From contig CM062289.1 of NCBI GenBank assembly GCA_031216915.1, positions 22,112,520 to 22,176,519 of the forward strand: a DNA stretch of 64,000 nucleotides, in the 5' to 3' direction. The notes under the pieces were generated by a model. It was given only the letters and a program-made list of their open reading frames with translations, was not told the DNA's origin and searched no databases. The DNA is from Pictodentalium vernedei (taxonomy: Eukaryota > Mollusca > Scaphopoda > Dentaliida > Dentaliidae). The position numbers and the translations under genes were made by a program. This document shows, one piece after another, positions 9,022 through 21,175 of the stretch; position 1 is the first letter of the stretch; each line of letters opens with the position of its first letter.

Positions 9022-10483
9022 AATATACTACTCAAAGTTTGCTAAGCACCAAGTATTTGACACATCATTGTGAAATTTTTTTGTGACATATTTGCGATAT
9101 TTGTGGTGGATGTGATTGAGGAATGTATTGAGATGGTCCCCAGTGTTTACATTAGCTCTCTTGACAGGCAGACTTTTCATGACAGTCATGGAAAGCATGT
9201 ACGCCTTGCAAATGTAAGAAGACACTGTCTGAAGCAGAAATGTGGTGGGCTGTAGGGATGGTGGAACAAGGGGCAACCCATGGTCAGGTTTGTGAAGCCC
9301 TTGGTGTGTACCATACGGTGATCACCAGAGTCTGGGTAAGATTTCAGCAGTATGGCACACCAGTCAGACGACATGGTGGTGTCAGAGACAGGGCAACATC
9401 TGTAGTTGAAGACCGGTTTTTGATCATTCAGGCCCATAAGAACCGCTTTGCCACAGCAACCCAGCTTCGCAGTGACCTTTAGAATGCATCCGGGGTAAAT
9501 GTTTCGACGCTGACTATCCGGGCAAGGTTGCACGAAGGTGGTCTCCGATCGAGAAGACCATGTATTTGCATTCAGCAGTCCCAGAACCACCGCCAAGCAC
9601 GATATGAATGGGCCATGGATCATGTAGGGTGGACCAGGGAAGATTGGCAACCTGTCCATTTTACAGATGAGTCCAGGTACTGCCTAGAAAACACAGATAG
9701 GCATTCTAGGGTATGGAGAAGATGAGAAGAGCGATTCCATGCAGCCATGACCGCTATGGTGGAGGGTCAATAATGGTCTGGGGCGGCATCAGCTGGGATG
9801 GACGCACAGAGCTCTGTGTCCTTGACCGTGGTACATTGAATGCACAGCGGTATATTGATGAGATCCTGAATGCCCACGTCAGATTGTATGCAGGTGCAGT
9901 GGGTCATAGATTCATTCTGATGAATGATAATGCCGTCTTTATGTTGCCCTTGCTGTCCAAGAGTACGTATTGAGGGAGGGGATTAAGCGTATGGGCTGGC
10001 CAGCAAGATCCCCTGACCTCAATCCAATCGAACATGTCTGGAATGAGTTGCAGCTTGCAATTTCAGCCCGTCCAGCCCAACAAAGAAGTGTCCAGGAGCT
10101 TGGTGCCATGCTGGTCCAAGAATTTAACAACATCCCACAAAGGACCATCTGAAACCTGATTGGTAGCGTGAGAAGGCATTGTCAAGCTGTAATTAACAAT
10201 AATGGGTCTCATACTGGTTATTGAACCCATACCAGTTCACTCTGTCAACTGTTTGGCAAATTTGAAAAATTTCCTCTTTTACCAATAATATCCATTTTCC
10301 ATGGTTATCATATTCAAAAGCTAACAAATAATGTCAAACACAAACAAAATCTTAATTTCTGTTCTTAAATGATTAAAGATATAATCAAATAAAAAATATA
10401 TACACTTTTCATAACAATATTTCAAATAAAACGTAAAACAGGTTGTTGGATATAGTTGGTGCTTAGCAAACTTAGTATATTAC
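9022..10483 (+). mobile_element. Tc1-family DNA transposon, decayed
   Basis: Ends pair: ACTCAAAGTTTGCTAAGCAC near 9030 against its complement near 10458-10478, within TAATATACTA on both sides. Size (about 1.46 kb) and contents fit Tc1. The left end is also in block B (63765-63947), but there the sequence departs at 63948, before the transposase. Confidence 0.88.
9186..10152 (+). pseudogene. Tc1 transposase (DD34E), broken
   Basis: Reading begins before 9240 (TLSEAEMWWAVGMVEQG) and shows a helix-turn-helix DNA-binding half, then the catalytic half: HFTDESRYCLE with the first Asp, FILMNDNA with the second Asp, and GWPARSPDLNPIEHVWNEL, whose Glu is the third catalytic residue. It would cut and paste the element at TA sites. 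Breaks: an in-frame stop at 9480-9482; a frame change near 9715-9725; another near 9945-9970, just after MNDNA, where the usual RPHTA-type stretch is damaged. It cannot make a working enzyme as it stands. Confidence 0.9.
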
Positions 10484-10490
10484 TGGGGTA

Positions 10491-10665
10491 ACCCAAGTTC
10501 TGCATTACTTGTAAAATACTACCCAGAACTAACAATGCCTGGAGGTAGAAGACCTCTGAGTAACTACAGGTATTGACTAATCTTACCTTTATACCAATTG
10601 CTGTCATGATATAGCCAGAGTTGCATAAAGTGACCATAAACACCAATAAATAAATAAATAATAAT
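10491..10665 (+). repeat. Old SINE copy (second family), decayed
   Basis: Matches, with many changes, the short SINE family at 25194 (CTTGTAAAATACTACCCAGAAC, GTCATGATATAGCC, GACCATAAACACCAATAAAT). A-rich AATAAATAAATAATAATAAT tail. Confidence 0.65.
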
Positions 10666-11195
10666 AATAAAGAGGATTAAAATTTGCGTAATTCATCCTG
10701 TAAATACCACTTTTCATTCTGTTACAAGTTATTTGGGCTACAACCCGATCTTCATGTTTAATTCAACATTGTGTCTTATTAGTTCTCGTCACTGTTTTTT
10801 TTTCTCAGTGAACTCATAATAGATTCAGTTCATTTTTGAAGGCAGAGCTGGCAGAAGTTCTTCCTTATAATTTTTAGGCCTAAGAAAAGGCTTTGGTTCT
10901 TCAGTTATCCCTCAATGAAATTAAAACCCCTAATTGAATGTTTCTTGGCTTGTGTCTTCCAAAATTGGTATAAAAGTGTGAGACTTAAAAATTTTACTTT
11001 TTTGATTATTGTATATGCACATTCTTGCAACAAAGCATCATTAACATACAGTGGCTGTTTATTTCAAATGTTTTGTGAAATATCCAGTTTGCCATGAACT
11101 GAAGAAAATAACTCCGTTTTTATGTGGATGGTATTCATTTTTTGAAAAAGGTGCATAAATATCACTGAACACAATTGTAGTTCATATTTCTCTAT
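10666..11195. other. Unassigned spacer
   Basis: AT-rich, no coding, RNA or repeat signal that I recognise. Confidence 0.4.
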
Positions 11196-11199
11196 TTAA

Positions 11200-11426
11200 C
11201 CATTTACCCAATGCAGACGATATCAAAATTTAAGATTTTAAATATTATGTTTTCAAAATTTACAAAATATTTCAACAAAACCATATCACGTGACCCCGCA
11301 TTGGAACGAGCTCGATGAGTTTGTTCCAGTGAGGGGTCACATGATATAGTTTTGTTGGAATTTTCTGAAAATTAATATTTTTTCAACTGCTGAATTTGCA
11401 TATTCGTTCGATTCATTAGGTAAAGG
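11200..11426. mobile_element. piggyBac-type MITE, worn
   Basis: Starts CCATTTACCCAATGCAGACG after TTAA 11196-11199 and ends TTAGGTAAAGG; the right TTAA has decayed to TTGA. The central palindrome is imperfect around GAGCTCGATGAG. Same arms as 27379. Confidence 0.8.
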
Positions 11427-11431
11427 TTTGA

Positions 11432-11676
11432 CTAGTATAGTGCAAAATATTTTTGTTTTTTTTGGGTGGGGGGGATGGGGAGGTTGTCTGAATTCGTTCA
11501 TATATCTTTGCCTTGTGACAATTTATAAATGGTAACCAAACAAATCCATGCATATGAAATATATGCACTTCAACTTCATAGAATGTGAACCACACCCATG
11601 GAATATGAAACCTTCAGGTTTTGGTATCTGCACTTAAGAATCAAGCCCAAATATGGACTTCCAACAGTCAACCAGT
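11432..11676. mobile_element. Relic of a second TTAA MITE family
   Basis: Shares TTTGCCTTGTGACAATTTATA, an AATCCATG-to-GAATATGAA stretch and CAAGCCCAAATATGGACTTC with the cleaner copy at 31023-31264. Sits between two other MITEs. Confidence 0.6.
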
Positions 11677-11677
11677 T

Positions 11678-12055
11678 AGGCCTCACCAAGTAGATACTCT
11701 GTTTCTCAGGCCATTTTTTGTAAAATTGCATGCGTGCGGGCGGTTTTTTATTTTATTTTTTATTTTTGTAATTATTTCTTTGCCATTAAAAAGTTCATGT
11801 TCTTGGTTTATTTTATGTTTTAGCCCCCATAATCTACTTAATAGCATGGGTGGTGGTGTATTATATCCCTTGAGTGCAAGAAGGCATTGCAAAGCCTTCT
11901 TGCACTCAAGGGACAATTTTATTAACTTGGGTAAAATATCAGACATAATTTGATTTTGGTTTTTTAAGTTTGGATAGGTTATAAAAAGAGAGCATGCGGC
12001 AGCCAAAAGGACCATGCGGGAGGGCCTGAGAAACAGATTTTTTTTTTGTAGGCCT
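11678..12055. mobile_element. MITE with AGGCCT...CTCAGGCC ends and central palindrome
   Basis: Left TCTGTTTCTCAGGCC pairs with right GGCCTGAGAAACAGA; outer AGGCCT on both sides. Centre: TCCCTTGAGTGCAAGAAGGC and its complement around 11890. Inverted copy at 29211-29610. The target duplication is unclear, so the superfamily is not assigned. Confidence 0.75.
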
Positions 12056-12912
12056 TAACAAACACATTTAACATCCCCCCCCCCCCCTCCAACCCCCCCC
12101 CCCCCCCCCTCCCCCTCCCCCTCCACTGCATATTGGTAGGGTTATACCGGATTTGGTTCCATCCATTTGTCTGACCTTCCTTTTTTCCTTCCTTATCATC
12201 CTCAATTCTTGTCATTACATTTCAGAGAAAATTGTTCTAAATATTTTTCTTAAATTTGATGTTTAGCTTTTTGGTAATAATATCATAGATGGGATTGCAA
12301 ACCAGCTCTGTCAAAGTATTTCTTCAAGAGTTATTGCCTTTGTCGGGGTTATTTGGTAGGGTATTGGCCATCTCATAGCATTGGAAATTGTTGATATATT
12401 GTTTGTCCGTGCTTGTGGAAGTCGCTGTCAAACAAGATCTGCTAAATGGGTCTAATATTCTTGACAGATTACAAGATTACTTTTTCAGTGGGCAGACATT
12501 TCCTTTATACAATTGACAGATCAAATTGTACTGGAGGATTGGGAAATGGTTTGGTGTTTGGAAGTTATATGCTATTAACAGGTACAGATGGGCAGTATAC
12601 CAAACATTTGGTATGGTATCGGTTTTGAGTAGATAAATTGGTCTGAACTGAAGAAATTAAAAGTTACTACATTTTTTGGTATGTTTTATTTCCCCGACTC
12701 CAAATAGAAAGGTTTTCTTTATGGCTCAGACGGTAGATTTGCCATGCAAGCACAGCAAATTAAAATTCAGCACATACTGGGAGGGGGGTAGTCCTCAAAA
12801 TAAGTGGTAATGTTTGGCAATTTCGTATCAAATGCTGCCTCGAGGAAGCTTGGTGGCAGCATTTATTGCAATTGAAAACAGTAGCTACAATAATTTTTTA
12901 CTTGTTCCGAAT
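12056..12912. other. Poly-pyrimidine tract and unassigned spacer
   Basis: A C-rich run lies at 12077-12125. From about 12440 to 12630 the sequence resembles the inner part of the element at 20332 (GGAGGATTGGGAAATGGTTT, ATTAACAGG), so it is probably a decayed relative. Otherwise featureless. Confidence 0.45.
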
Positions 12913-13127
12913 TAGTGTTGGGAGGTTAACCGAGAATACAACTCGGTGTCGGTTATTAAAAAACACCGACCAACGTGATCACAAAAAACCGTCATCCCGG
13001 TTTCATGCGGGGTTAATTTATTTATGGCATGCGATGACGCAATATCGCGGCCTCGTTGTACATTTTGGCGTAAAAATGGCTGAAACAACCAAACAACCTA
13101 GCCCAGTGTGGCAGTACTTCTGAGAAC
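12913..13127 (+). pseudogene. 5' end of an autonomous hAT element with BED-finger start
   Basis: A leader with GTGTTGGGAGGTTAACCGAG precedes ATG 13076, which reads MAETTKQPSPVWQYF and then stops. The SPVWQYF pattern is the start of a BED zinc finger, the DNA-binding domain at the N-terminus of many hAT transposases. A GTAAG follows and may be the splice donor. It is interrupted at once by the insertion at 13135; I do not find its remainder downstream. Confidence 0.6.
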
Positions 13128-13134
13128 AGGTAAG

Positions 13135-15630
13135 CAGGGCTTCCCTTGAGTCGGGGCCGATCAGCCCCGGCCCCGAGAGGCCCCTTCTCGGGGCTTTTTT
13201 TTCGGCCCCGACTTTTTTTTCAGTCTTTGCTCCCGAAATCTCAGTGTTGGTAGGTTTGGGCCACAAAATTTTGCGAGATTAATTTTTCCATTCACGTCTC
13301 ATTCACACAAATGTGATTACAATAGAAGAAGCAGCAAATAACAGATAAAATAATAATACAAACTGTTTTTGTCTGATTCGAATTAACATCCACCTAAATC
13401 CGCATGAAAACTGAGAAAATTCCAAGATTAAACAAAAAAAAAACAAACACATTTACGAGACTTCGAAAGCACGCTTGTCAACTAATGGGGGAATTCCCTT
13501 CAATCCCACAATACTATGCGCGGGTACATCCGATCCTAACATATGAATAAATGCAACACTAGACACAGAAACTGCCGTTAAAATAAAATGTGTACCTGTG
13601 TCTACGTGGAGAGGTGGGGTGCATTCCATTTCTGAAATATCCAAAGCTGTGGAGAATTTTCATGGATTGAAATTATTTAAACGGTAAACTGAAATGTTTT
13701 TTCAATTTTTTTTCTTTGAGACAACACTTGCATCGAAAATACACAGCCCACATGCCACAATATGTACAAAACGTCCTAAAATTTTATCAACAAAAAATCC
13801 AAAATGTCTATGTACGAAACGTCCAGCCAGACATGTTAACTCTCCCGGAATGCCCGGGATTCTCCCGAAATTAGCTATCCCCTCCCGCCCTCCCACCCGG
13901 GAGTCAATTTGGGCCAAAATCTCCCGGAAAGTCGACATACCAGACAAAAACTGAATCCACCAGCTTTTGTTTACAAATACAAAAGCATGTGCTCTACTCT
14001 CAATGACAAGGTCATTAAGTTTGTGTGAAACATCACCACTTACGTAAGAACTGGTGACCAATCTCATTTCTGTCAATGGCCGTGTTGTGATTATTTGCAA
14101 CACGTTTGACAGGCGGATTAAATGAATTTGAGATGCAGGATAATTGCTGAAATTGATTATATATTAAAGGCACACCTTTGCTTGTATACAGGTAGCAGTC
14201 AAATCGAAAAATAAGTTCCATATGCATAAATTTTGTCCAATCGAACATGTGCAAAAATACACACAAATTTATTATTGTGCATTTTGGATTTCACTTTCAC
14301 TTCAGATAATTATAGCCAATTTTGCAGACAAACGGCTCAAACATATGAGTTGCCGTAATTTTCAATATATTGGGAAAAATTTCCGATTCGCAATTTTCTA
14401 AAGCAAGCTGTGAAAAAAATTATGTTTTTGGTGAAAAAAATCTCCAAAAAGTTGCTAATTTACGGCACTTGGACGTTTTTTCATTCGTTGTGATAAATGG
14501 ACAACAAAATAAATTAAATATCCCGGAGATGTTTCGTCCTGGGCTGGCTGTGGCATAATGTTCACGTTTCACTGAAAAATGATCACCCCATTCCAAATCC
14601 CCTTTGTAAGTGACCAACTACTTCCAGTGAGTACCCGGTGTGGTTAGGTGGGGCGCTGGGCTTTGGCAGATCGAATTGCCACAACAACCAGGCTCGGGGT
14701 GTGCCTAAACACCACAGATCGCCGCAGGTTACCGCAGGTCGCCGCAAGTACCCATAATTTCCCAAATAGATCCAAAACTTTCAACACAGCGTCAAAACTG
14801 ATATAGTGCTGAAAAAGTCGAAAATATCTCCAAACATTTTGTACATAAAACCATTGAAATATGGATGGCATTGGAACAACTCAGATATTGGCACATGACC
14901 ACATCCATATTTTTGATTTCTGTTTTTCTCTATATTTCTATGTTTTGGCTTTTGAAAGGACAAATTGTTCAAATAAAACACATTAGGGTGGAATGTTTAA
15001 TGTATGTGTGTGTGTGGGGGGGGGGGGGGAGGGGTGGTAACATGGAAATTATTGATGTGCTGCCCACGTGCAAAAATCTCACTGACAAGTATCCGAGTCT
15101 CACTGGGAGCTCATCAAAATCTCACTGACAGTCACCTCGAGAGGTTAACAGGTCTGGGTCACTCACCACCGGTTAGTAGAACGTTGGCGTATGTTCCTTT
15201 GATGTATTGTTGTTGGACTGTTTCCTGTTATGTCTGTGTGTGTGGGGGTGGGGGGGGAGGTATTTGGTATTAATTTGTATTTAAAATTGATCCACACATG
15301 GCTTCTACGCGCAAAAAAAATCTCCCTGAAAATCATGTCATCTCCCTGAAAATTTTCTTCAATCTCCCTGAAAAAATTTTTGGAAGGTTAACATGCCTGC
15401 GTCCAGCACCCACATGATGGGTCCAAGTCGTTTCGTCCCCGGGATTTTTTTTTCTAAGCAAAAGCAATCAAGTAAAGTCGCCATTGGAAAGAATGTAACA
15501 ACATAAAATTACCCCAAAAGGCCCGACCTCAATATCTGGGGGACTTTTTTCAGGCCCCCAGCAGGCCCCGACCTCAACATCTGGGGGACTTTTTTTTAGG
15601 CCCCAACCATTTTACTCCAGGCAAGCCCTG
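13135..15630. mobile_element. Outer hAT-like element containing another hAT
   Basis: Left end CAGGGCTTCCCTTGAGT and right end ACTCCAGGCAAGCCCTG are inverted repeats; AGGTAAG lies at 13128-13134 and 15631-15637. Seven matched bases are one short of the hAT 8. Both arms are rich in GGCCCCGA. About 925 bp excluding the nested element; no transposase. Confidence 0.75.
13828..15399. mobile_element. Nested hAT element
   Basis: Ends CAGACATGTTAAC and its complement form CAGGCATGTTAAC; the 8-bp target repeat CGTCCAGC is exact at 13820-13827 and 15400-15407. Near the left end CTCCCGG recurs, near the right end ATCTCCCTGAAAA. G-rich tracts at 15013-15030 and 15243-15260 with GTGTG runs. No transposase reading recognised in 1.57 kb. 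Confidence 0.88.
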
Positions 15631-15637
15631 AGGTAAG

Positions 15638-16380
15638 TAAATAACATAATTCAACAAACTTCAGAAGCCAGTAATCCTACTCATTGTGTTTCATGCATTC
15701 CGTGACGAATCATTTGATTGACGTACAAAGTGGTAATTGCATTTCATGTATTTTATCTACCATTTACTCCCAAAAACGCAATCGCAAACTGTCGCAGACA
15801 GAAATATTAATAGCAATAAAAATGCGGCGATAAAAGATCTTGTAACGCTATTGCAATAGCTATAAATGTCACGTGACATCGCAAGCGAAGAATGCACATG
15901 CGCGAGACGGACTGTTTCAGTGGTACGGACAATGTCAAGTCATTGCCATCAAAAACTTGTAATGTTGTAATGAACAATGCATCAAAATTGCCTCAACAAA
16001 CATTCCACGATGCAGGGAATTGCACAATCCACCATGCAAAACATCTAAACAAACCAGAGGCTCAAGTGAGCCTAAAACGCTCACCTGGCTCAGGTTGTCA
16101 AAAGAGATGAGTGTATTTTGGAAGGGACTTTTGAGGTGGAGACCATGAAAAGTGGAGAAAACTAAAAGATTTGGGCTTGTATTTTTGATATTTATTTCAA
16201 CAAGACTAGTACTGGGGATAACGTACATGATCCATGGCACTGACGGCAAATTAGTGCTACAAACTGATAGATACCTCAGTAAATTATGTTTTTTGAACTG
16301 GGGCATGGTCTGAAGATTTTTAGCTTAACTTGACATAGTCAGGTTAAGCTAAAAACAGCCTTGATCGTCACAAAATTTTA
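15638..16380. other. Unassigned spacer, possibly rest of the old hAT
   Basis: A 72-residue frame (15892-16110, +) has no family I know. A small hairpin at about 16318-16356 pairs TTTTTAGCTTAACTTGAC with its complement. Nothing else supported. Confidence 0.35.
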
Positions 16381-18540
16381 TATGCAGGTTTGGGGTCATG
16401 TCTAGATGAGAACGTCCCCTTTTGGTCGCAATCGGGCAACCGGTATGGCTCCTGAGCCCAAACCCCAAAACCATTAGCACAGTCTACAGGTCGTATTTAT
16501 GAAGAGATTTCATTGTAACTTGGTAGGATGCCTCTGTATAATGCCCAGATGAGAACGTCCCCTTTTGGGCCTGATCTATCAACCGTGATGGCAGCCCAAG
16601 CCCGAAACCCAAAAACTTTTAGCACAGTCTGCAGGTCATGTCTAATGTGGAGAGATTTCATTGTAACTTGGCAGGAGGACTCCGTATGATGTCTAGATGA
16701 AAATGTTCCCATTTGGGCATGATCTGCCAACCGTGACGACTGCCCGAGCCCAAAACCCGAAAACCTTTAGCACAGTCTACAGGTCATATTTATTGAGGAA
16801 TTTTATTGTAACTTGGTGGGCTGACTTCCTATAATGTCGAGATGAGAAAGTCCCCTTTTGTGCGTGATTGGGCAACTGTGATGGCTACAGGGGCCCGAAG
16901 CCAGAAAACCTTTAGCACAGTCTAGAGGTCATATTTATAAAGGGATTTCATTGTAACTTGGTAGGATGACTCCAAATAATGTCCAGATGAGAACGTCCCA
17001 TTTTGATCGCGATCATTCAGCCTTGATGGGTGCCCGAGCCCAAAAACCTTTAGCATAGGCAAATGGTCTTTTTTATGGAAGGATTTCATTGTAACCTGTT
17101 AGGTTGACTCCATATAATACCTAGATGATGACATCCGCTTTTGGTCGTGATTGGTCAGCTGTGATGGCTACAAGTGCCCGAAGCCCAAAAACCTTGAGCA
17201 CAGTCTACAGGTCATATCTATGAAGGGATCATTGTAACTTCATATGATCACTCCAGATGATTCCCAGATGAGATTGTCCCCTTTGGTTGCGATCATTCAC
17301 CCATGATGGCTGCCCGAGCTCGAAAACCTTTAGCACAGTCTACAGGTCATATTTATGAAGGGATTTCATTGTAACTTAGTAGGTTGACTTCATATAATGT
17401 TCAGATGAGAACGTCCCCTTTTGGACCTGATTGGGCAACTGTGACGGCTACAGGGGCCCAAAGCCCGAAAACCTTCAGAACAGTCTACAGGTCATAATTA
17501 TGAAGGGATTTCATTGTAGCTTGGTAGGATGACTCCAAATAATGTCTAGATGAGGACGTCCCCTTTTGGTCGCGATCACTCAGCCTTGATGGCTGCCCGA
17601 GCCCAAAAACCTTTAGCATGTCTGTAGGTTGTATTTATGGAAGGATTTCATTGTAACTTGTTAGGTTGACTCCATATAATGCCTAGATGATGACATCCCC
17701 TTTTGGTCGTGGTTGGTCAGCTGTGATAGCTGTGGGTGCCCGAAGCCCGAAAATCTTGAGCACAGTCTACAGGTCATATTTATGAAGGGATTTCATTTGT
17801 AACTTCATATGATCACTCCAGATGATGTCCAGATGAGAATGTCCCCTATTGGTTGCGATCATTCAACCATGATGGTTGCCCGAGCATAGAGCCCCAAAAC
17901 CTTTAGCACAGTCTTCAGGTCATATTTATGAAGGGATTTCATTGTAACTTGGTAGGTTGACTTCATATAATGTCTAGATGAGAACAGCCCCTTTTGGACA
18001 CCATTAGGCAACTGTGATGGCTACAGGGGCCCAAAGCCTGAAAACCTTCAGCACAGTCTACAGGTGATATTTATGAAGGGATTTCATTGTACCTTGGTAG
18101 GATGACTCTAAATAATGTCTAGATGAGAACGTCCCCTTTTGGTCGCGACCATTCAGCCTTGATGGCTGCCTGAGCCCAAAACCCCAAAACCTTTAGCATA
18201 GTCTATTGGTCATATTTATGAAGGGATTTCATTATAACTTTGTAGCATCACTCCAGATGATGCTCAGATGAGAATATCCTCTTTTGGTTGCGATCATTCA
18301 ACCATGCCCAAAAGCCCAAAAACCTTTAGCACAGTCTACAGGTCATATTTATGAAGGGATTTCATTGTAACTTGGTAGGTTGACTTCATATGATGTCTAG
18401 ATGAGAACGTCCTCTTTGGACGCAATTGGGAAATTGACGGCTAGAGGGGCCCGAAACCCGAAAACCTTCAGCACAGACTACAGGCCATATTTATGAAGGG
18501 ATTTTAATGTAACTTGATAGGATGACTCATTTTGGAATAA
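16381..18540. repeat. Tandem array, about 14 units of roughly 145 bp
   Basis: Units share CACAGTCTACAGGTCATATT, GGGATTTCATTGTAACTTGG and AGATGAGAACGTCCCCTTTT. AGTCT anchors fall at 16481, 16626, 16774, 16919, 17202, 17337, 17482, 17764, 17910, 18054, 18200 and 18333 and at weaker sites between. Spacing is 133-148, mostly 145. Neighbouring units differ at many sites. No ends or target repeats were found. Confidence 0.92.
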
Positions 18541-20331
18541 TTTCACTGTAACTTGGTAACTTTTGTTGATATACGTTAACTGTGAGGGCCACATACATTA
18601 ACTGTGAGGTCATATTAACCCACCCCTCAGCTCTTTAGTTCAGTGTACACCTCATATTATTTTTATCATAAACATAGCATACAGGAAACAGAAATGAACA
18701 TATTCCCAATTATCACAATTCTTGTCTTATTTCATAATCCTTTCATTAACATTGAACATTATCCTTTTCATCAAACACAACACACAAGTTAAGCTACAGT
18801 GTCATTGACACTTTCATACAGGAGTTATGGGGCTTGGAAATTTGCGTATTTCAATCAATATTTTTTCAGAACTTTTTTTATGGCATAACTTGAACAATAG
18901 TTAATGGATTTCAATTCATTTTGGTACATGTCTCTGTAGCAACAATGTCTATGTCAAGTTCGATGACCAGCCTTATCCGATGAAAATTATTGGAGTTATT
19001 GCCCTTTGTTAAGATAATAATATTGTGTAATACTTTTTATGGAACAACTTAAACATTAGTAACCAAATATCAAATTGTTTTTGGTATATATCTCTTCGGA
19101 AACAACGTCTACCTCAAGTTTGATGACCACCGTTATCTGATGAAAATTGTCCAAGGTCTTCCCCTCCCCGTGTCATTTGGGCAATTTTTCCCCAAATGTG
19201 TTTGGAAGGATTGAGAGTAATTACATGCAGAAAAAAAAATTGAATCACTTGGCAATGCAGGCAGTTTGTTGGATGAAAATAGTTTTGTACAATTTGACAA
19301 TGCAGGCCGTTTGTTGGATGAAAACAGTGGTAAGTACAATTTGAAAAAAGTCTAATCGGGCATATTATACACTGGGCGTAGCCCTTGTTGGCAGAAAAAA
19401 ACGTATTGAAAGAATATGGAGGCCTCTGTACTTCTAAATTTAAAAAAAAAATCGCGACATCAACGCCGTAGCTGCAACGGGTGGTGCAATCTCACAAAAT
19501 TCTAAGTTCATCAAGGGCCATAACTCCAAGGAAAAATATTTGGAACAATACATGCATTGAACAGTGGCTAGACATCAATAAGATACACCTACATGCCAAA
19601 TATAAAGTCATTCCATCAAGTATTTCAAAAGTTAATGAGTTTTGAAACTCGTTGGTCACAGACAGACCGACAGACCAACATTGCCACTTATAGAGCTGCT
19701 ACTCGCAGCTAAAAATGTACCGAGTATCTGCCCCCATCTTGAAAATGCTTTGTTTGCTTATTGGTTCATGACAAATCAATCATAAAGTGCTATCATACAT
19801 TATTTGTTGTTGATTTCTTAACTTACTTGGAGAACCAATACTGAAAGTACTTGATCTTACATAATGTTGCTGCAATGAAATGTGTGAAATATTGAAAGGG
19901 TAAATGCACTTTGTAAAAAAAATAATGAAGGCGTGGTTTCATTTGATTTGTAGATTTAAGTCTGTCTCAATTCGAGTTTCAGTGAATAACAAAAAAAAAA
20001 TATAGGATTCACAATGCCCTAAGTATGACCTATATAAATGGAACAGGAAGCAGTAGTTAGCTTGTAAATTGTTAGTAAAGTATATTCTTTAAAACTGTAA
20101 ATTGTCGATTTTTTTTGTTTTAATGTTATGAAAAACTTTCATTGTAAGTGAGAATTGTATATCGAATTAAGTTATCGGAGGAGTGTAGCTTATTCCTAGT
20201 AATTTTGTGAAATATTATTTTATGTCAGGTTATTCATTTCACCTGTGATTTTAATAACGTCAAGAAACAATGATCAACTTCAGGTGCAGATGAGCAGGAT
20301 ATTTATTTTCTCTGGCTCAGTTTGAGCAATA
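18541..20331. other. Unassigned spacer with dispersed repeat pieces
   Basis: A last worn half-unit of the array, then the AGTGTCATTGACACT block near 18800. A direct repeat near 19253-19340 (GCAGTTTGTTGGATGAAAA twice). A piece near 19490-19715 with ACAGACAGACCGACAGACCA resembles 31790-31900 plus 32609-32720. No coding feature. Confidence 0.4.
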
Positions 20332-20759
20332 CAGTGGAACGCTGTTAATTGAATAACCACTTTGCCAATGAAAATTCAATTGAAGGAGTATTCAATTAAC
20401 AGGGCTTGTGTCACTTTTCTGTATTCTAGAGATAAACTTAGCATTTATTCTATTATATCTTGTTTGACAGAGCTCCATGAGCTCTGTCAAACAAAATATA
20501 ATAGATTAAATGCCTGTATTGGATGTACTGAGGCCATATAGGTTTATAAACAAAGAAAAATTGGGGAGAGTCAGGGTAATTTTTCGACAGGTTACAAGAT
20601 TTTTTATTCAATTAACAGGAGGAGTTTACTCTATAACCTATATTCAATTAACAGGTCAAATTTGTATTGGAGGTATGGTAAATGGTTTGGTGTTGGAAAA
20701 TTATATTCAATTGACAGGGATATACAATCAAGAGATATCCAATTAAGTGGGCTCCACTG
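20332..20759. mobile_element. MITE with CAGTGGAAC-type ends and inner palindrome
   Basis: Left ACAGTGGAACGCTGTTAATTG pairs imperfectly with right CAATTAAGTGGGCTCCACTG. TTCAATTAACAGG recurs four times inside. A strong palindrome near 20450-20510 is centred on AGAGCTCCATGAGCTCT. TA on the left, CA on the right, so Tc1/mariner-like is only a guess. Confidence 0.65.
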
Positions 20760-20990
20760 CACTGAGTTATTGTTCTTGAACTTTACAATTGTAAATAATT
20801 TCTCTTGGGAAAATCCAGTGGAGTAAAAACACTGATCTCAATACAACTGAATTTCTGGAATGTCAGGAAGAAACGGTGCAACTCAATCTGCCCCACCCCC
20901 AATTTGTCAGTGCCATTTGATGACGTGAAGCCTATTAAACTGTGACTGAAATCAGTGTAACAGCTTTGACTTCATCAAATATCATGGTCT

Positions 20991-21165
20991 CCAACGGAAC
21001 CCTAGGAAGTGAAGCAGTGCTTGTTTACTATGGTAAACAAGCTGTTTTACTGATAAAATAGGACCGGTGCTTGGGATGGAGGTCCTTTAAAATGGGTAAC
21101 ATGAGTATTAAAGATTGACAAAACTTGGCTTTATCTCCATGTTTCTTTTGTTGTTGAACATTGTT
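20991..21165 (+). repeat. SINE, second family, 3' tail lost
   Basis: AACCCTAGGAAGTGAAGCAG, TTACTGATAAAATAGGACC and CTTTATCTCCATG match 25774-25971. The tail is replaced by the element beginning at 21176. Confidence 0.7.
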
Positions 21166-21175
21166 TATATATAGC

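Larger units (their letters stand above)
1..9202. repeat. Block A of a large collinear duplication
   Basis: Sequence and order match 39385-63947. Anchors: LINE fragment, 113-bp array, CDK terminal exon, TTAA element at 6281, SINE at 8038, left end of a Tc1 element at 9022. From 4406 to 4737 only two bases differ from 53540-53871. The block is cut by the window start, so its true left limit is unknown. Similarity stops at about 9202, inside the Tc1 element. The partner is either a tandem duplicate or the other haplotype. Confidence 0.95.

Noticed and set aside
12077-12125. Poly-C tract as a telomere or regulatory element
   Set aside because: Simple low-complexity run; similar G or C runs occur at 1130, 15013, 37142, 38149, 49674 and 59909 without common context.
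15892-16110. 72-residue frame after the nested hAT elements
   Set aside because: Could be leftover hAT coding DNA but shows no BED, RNase-H-like or dimerisation motif.
16381-18540. CRISPR-like array
   Set aside because: Units are about 145 bp, diverged throughout, without a short constant repeat and variable spacer; this is eukaryotic tandem repeat DNA.
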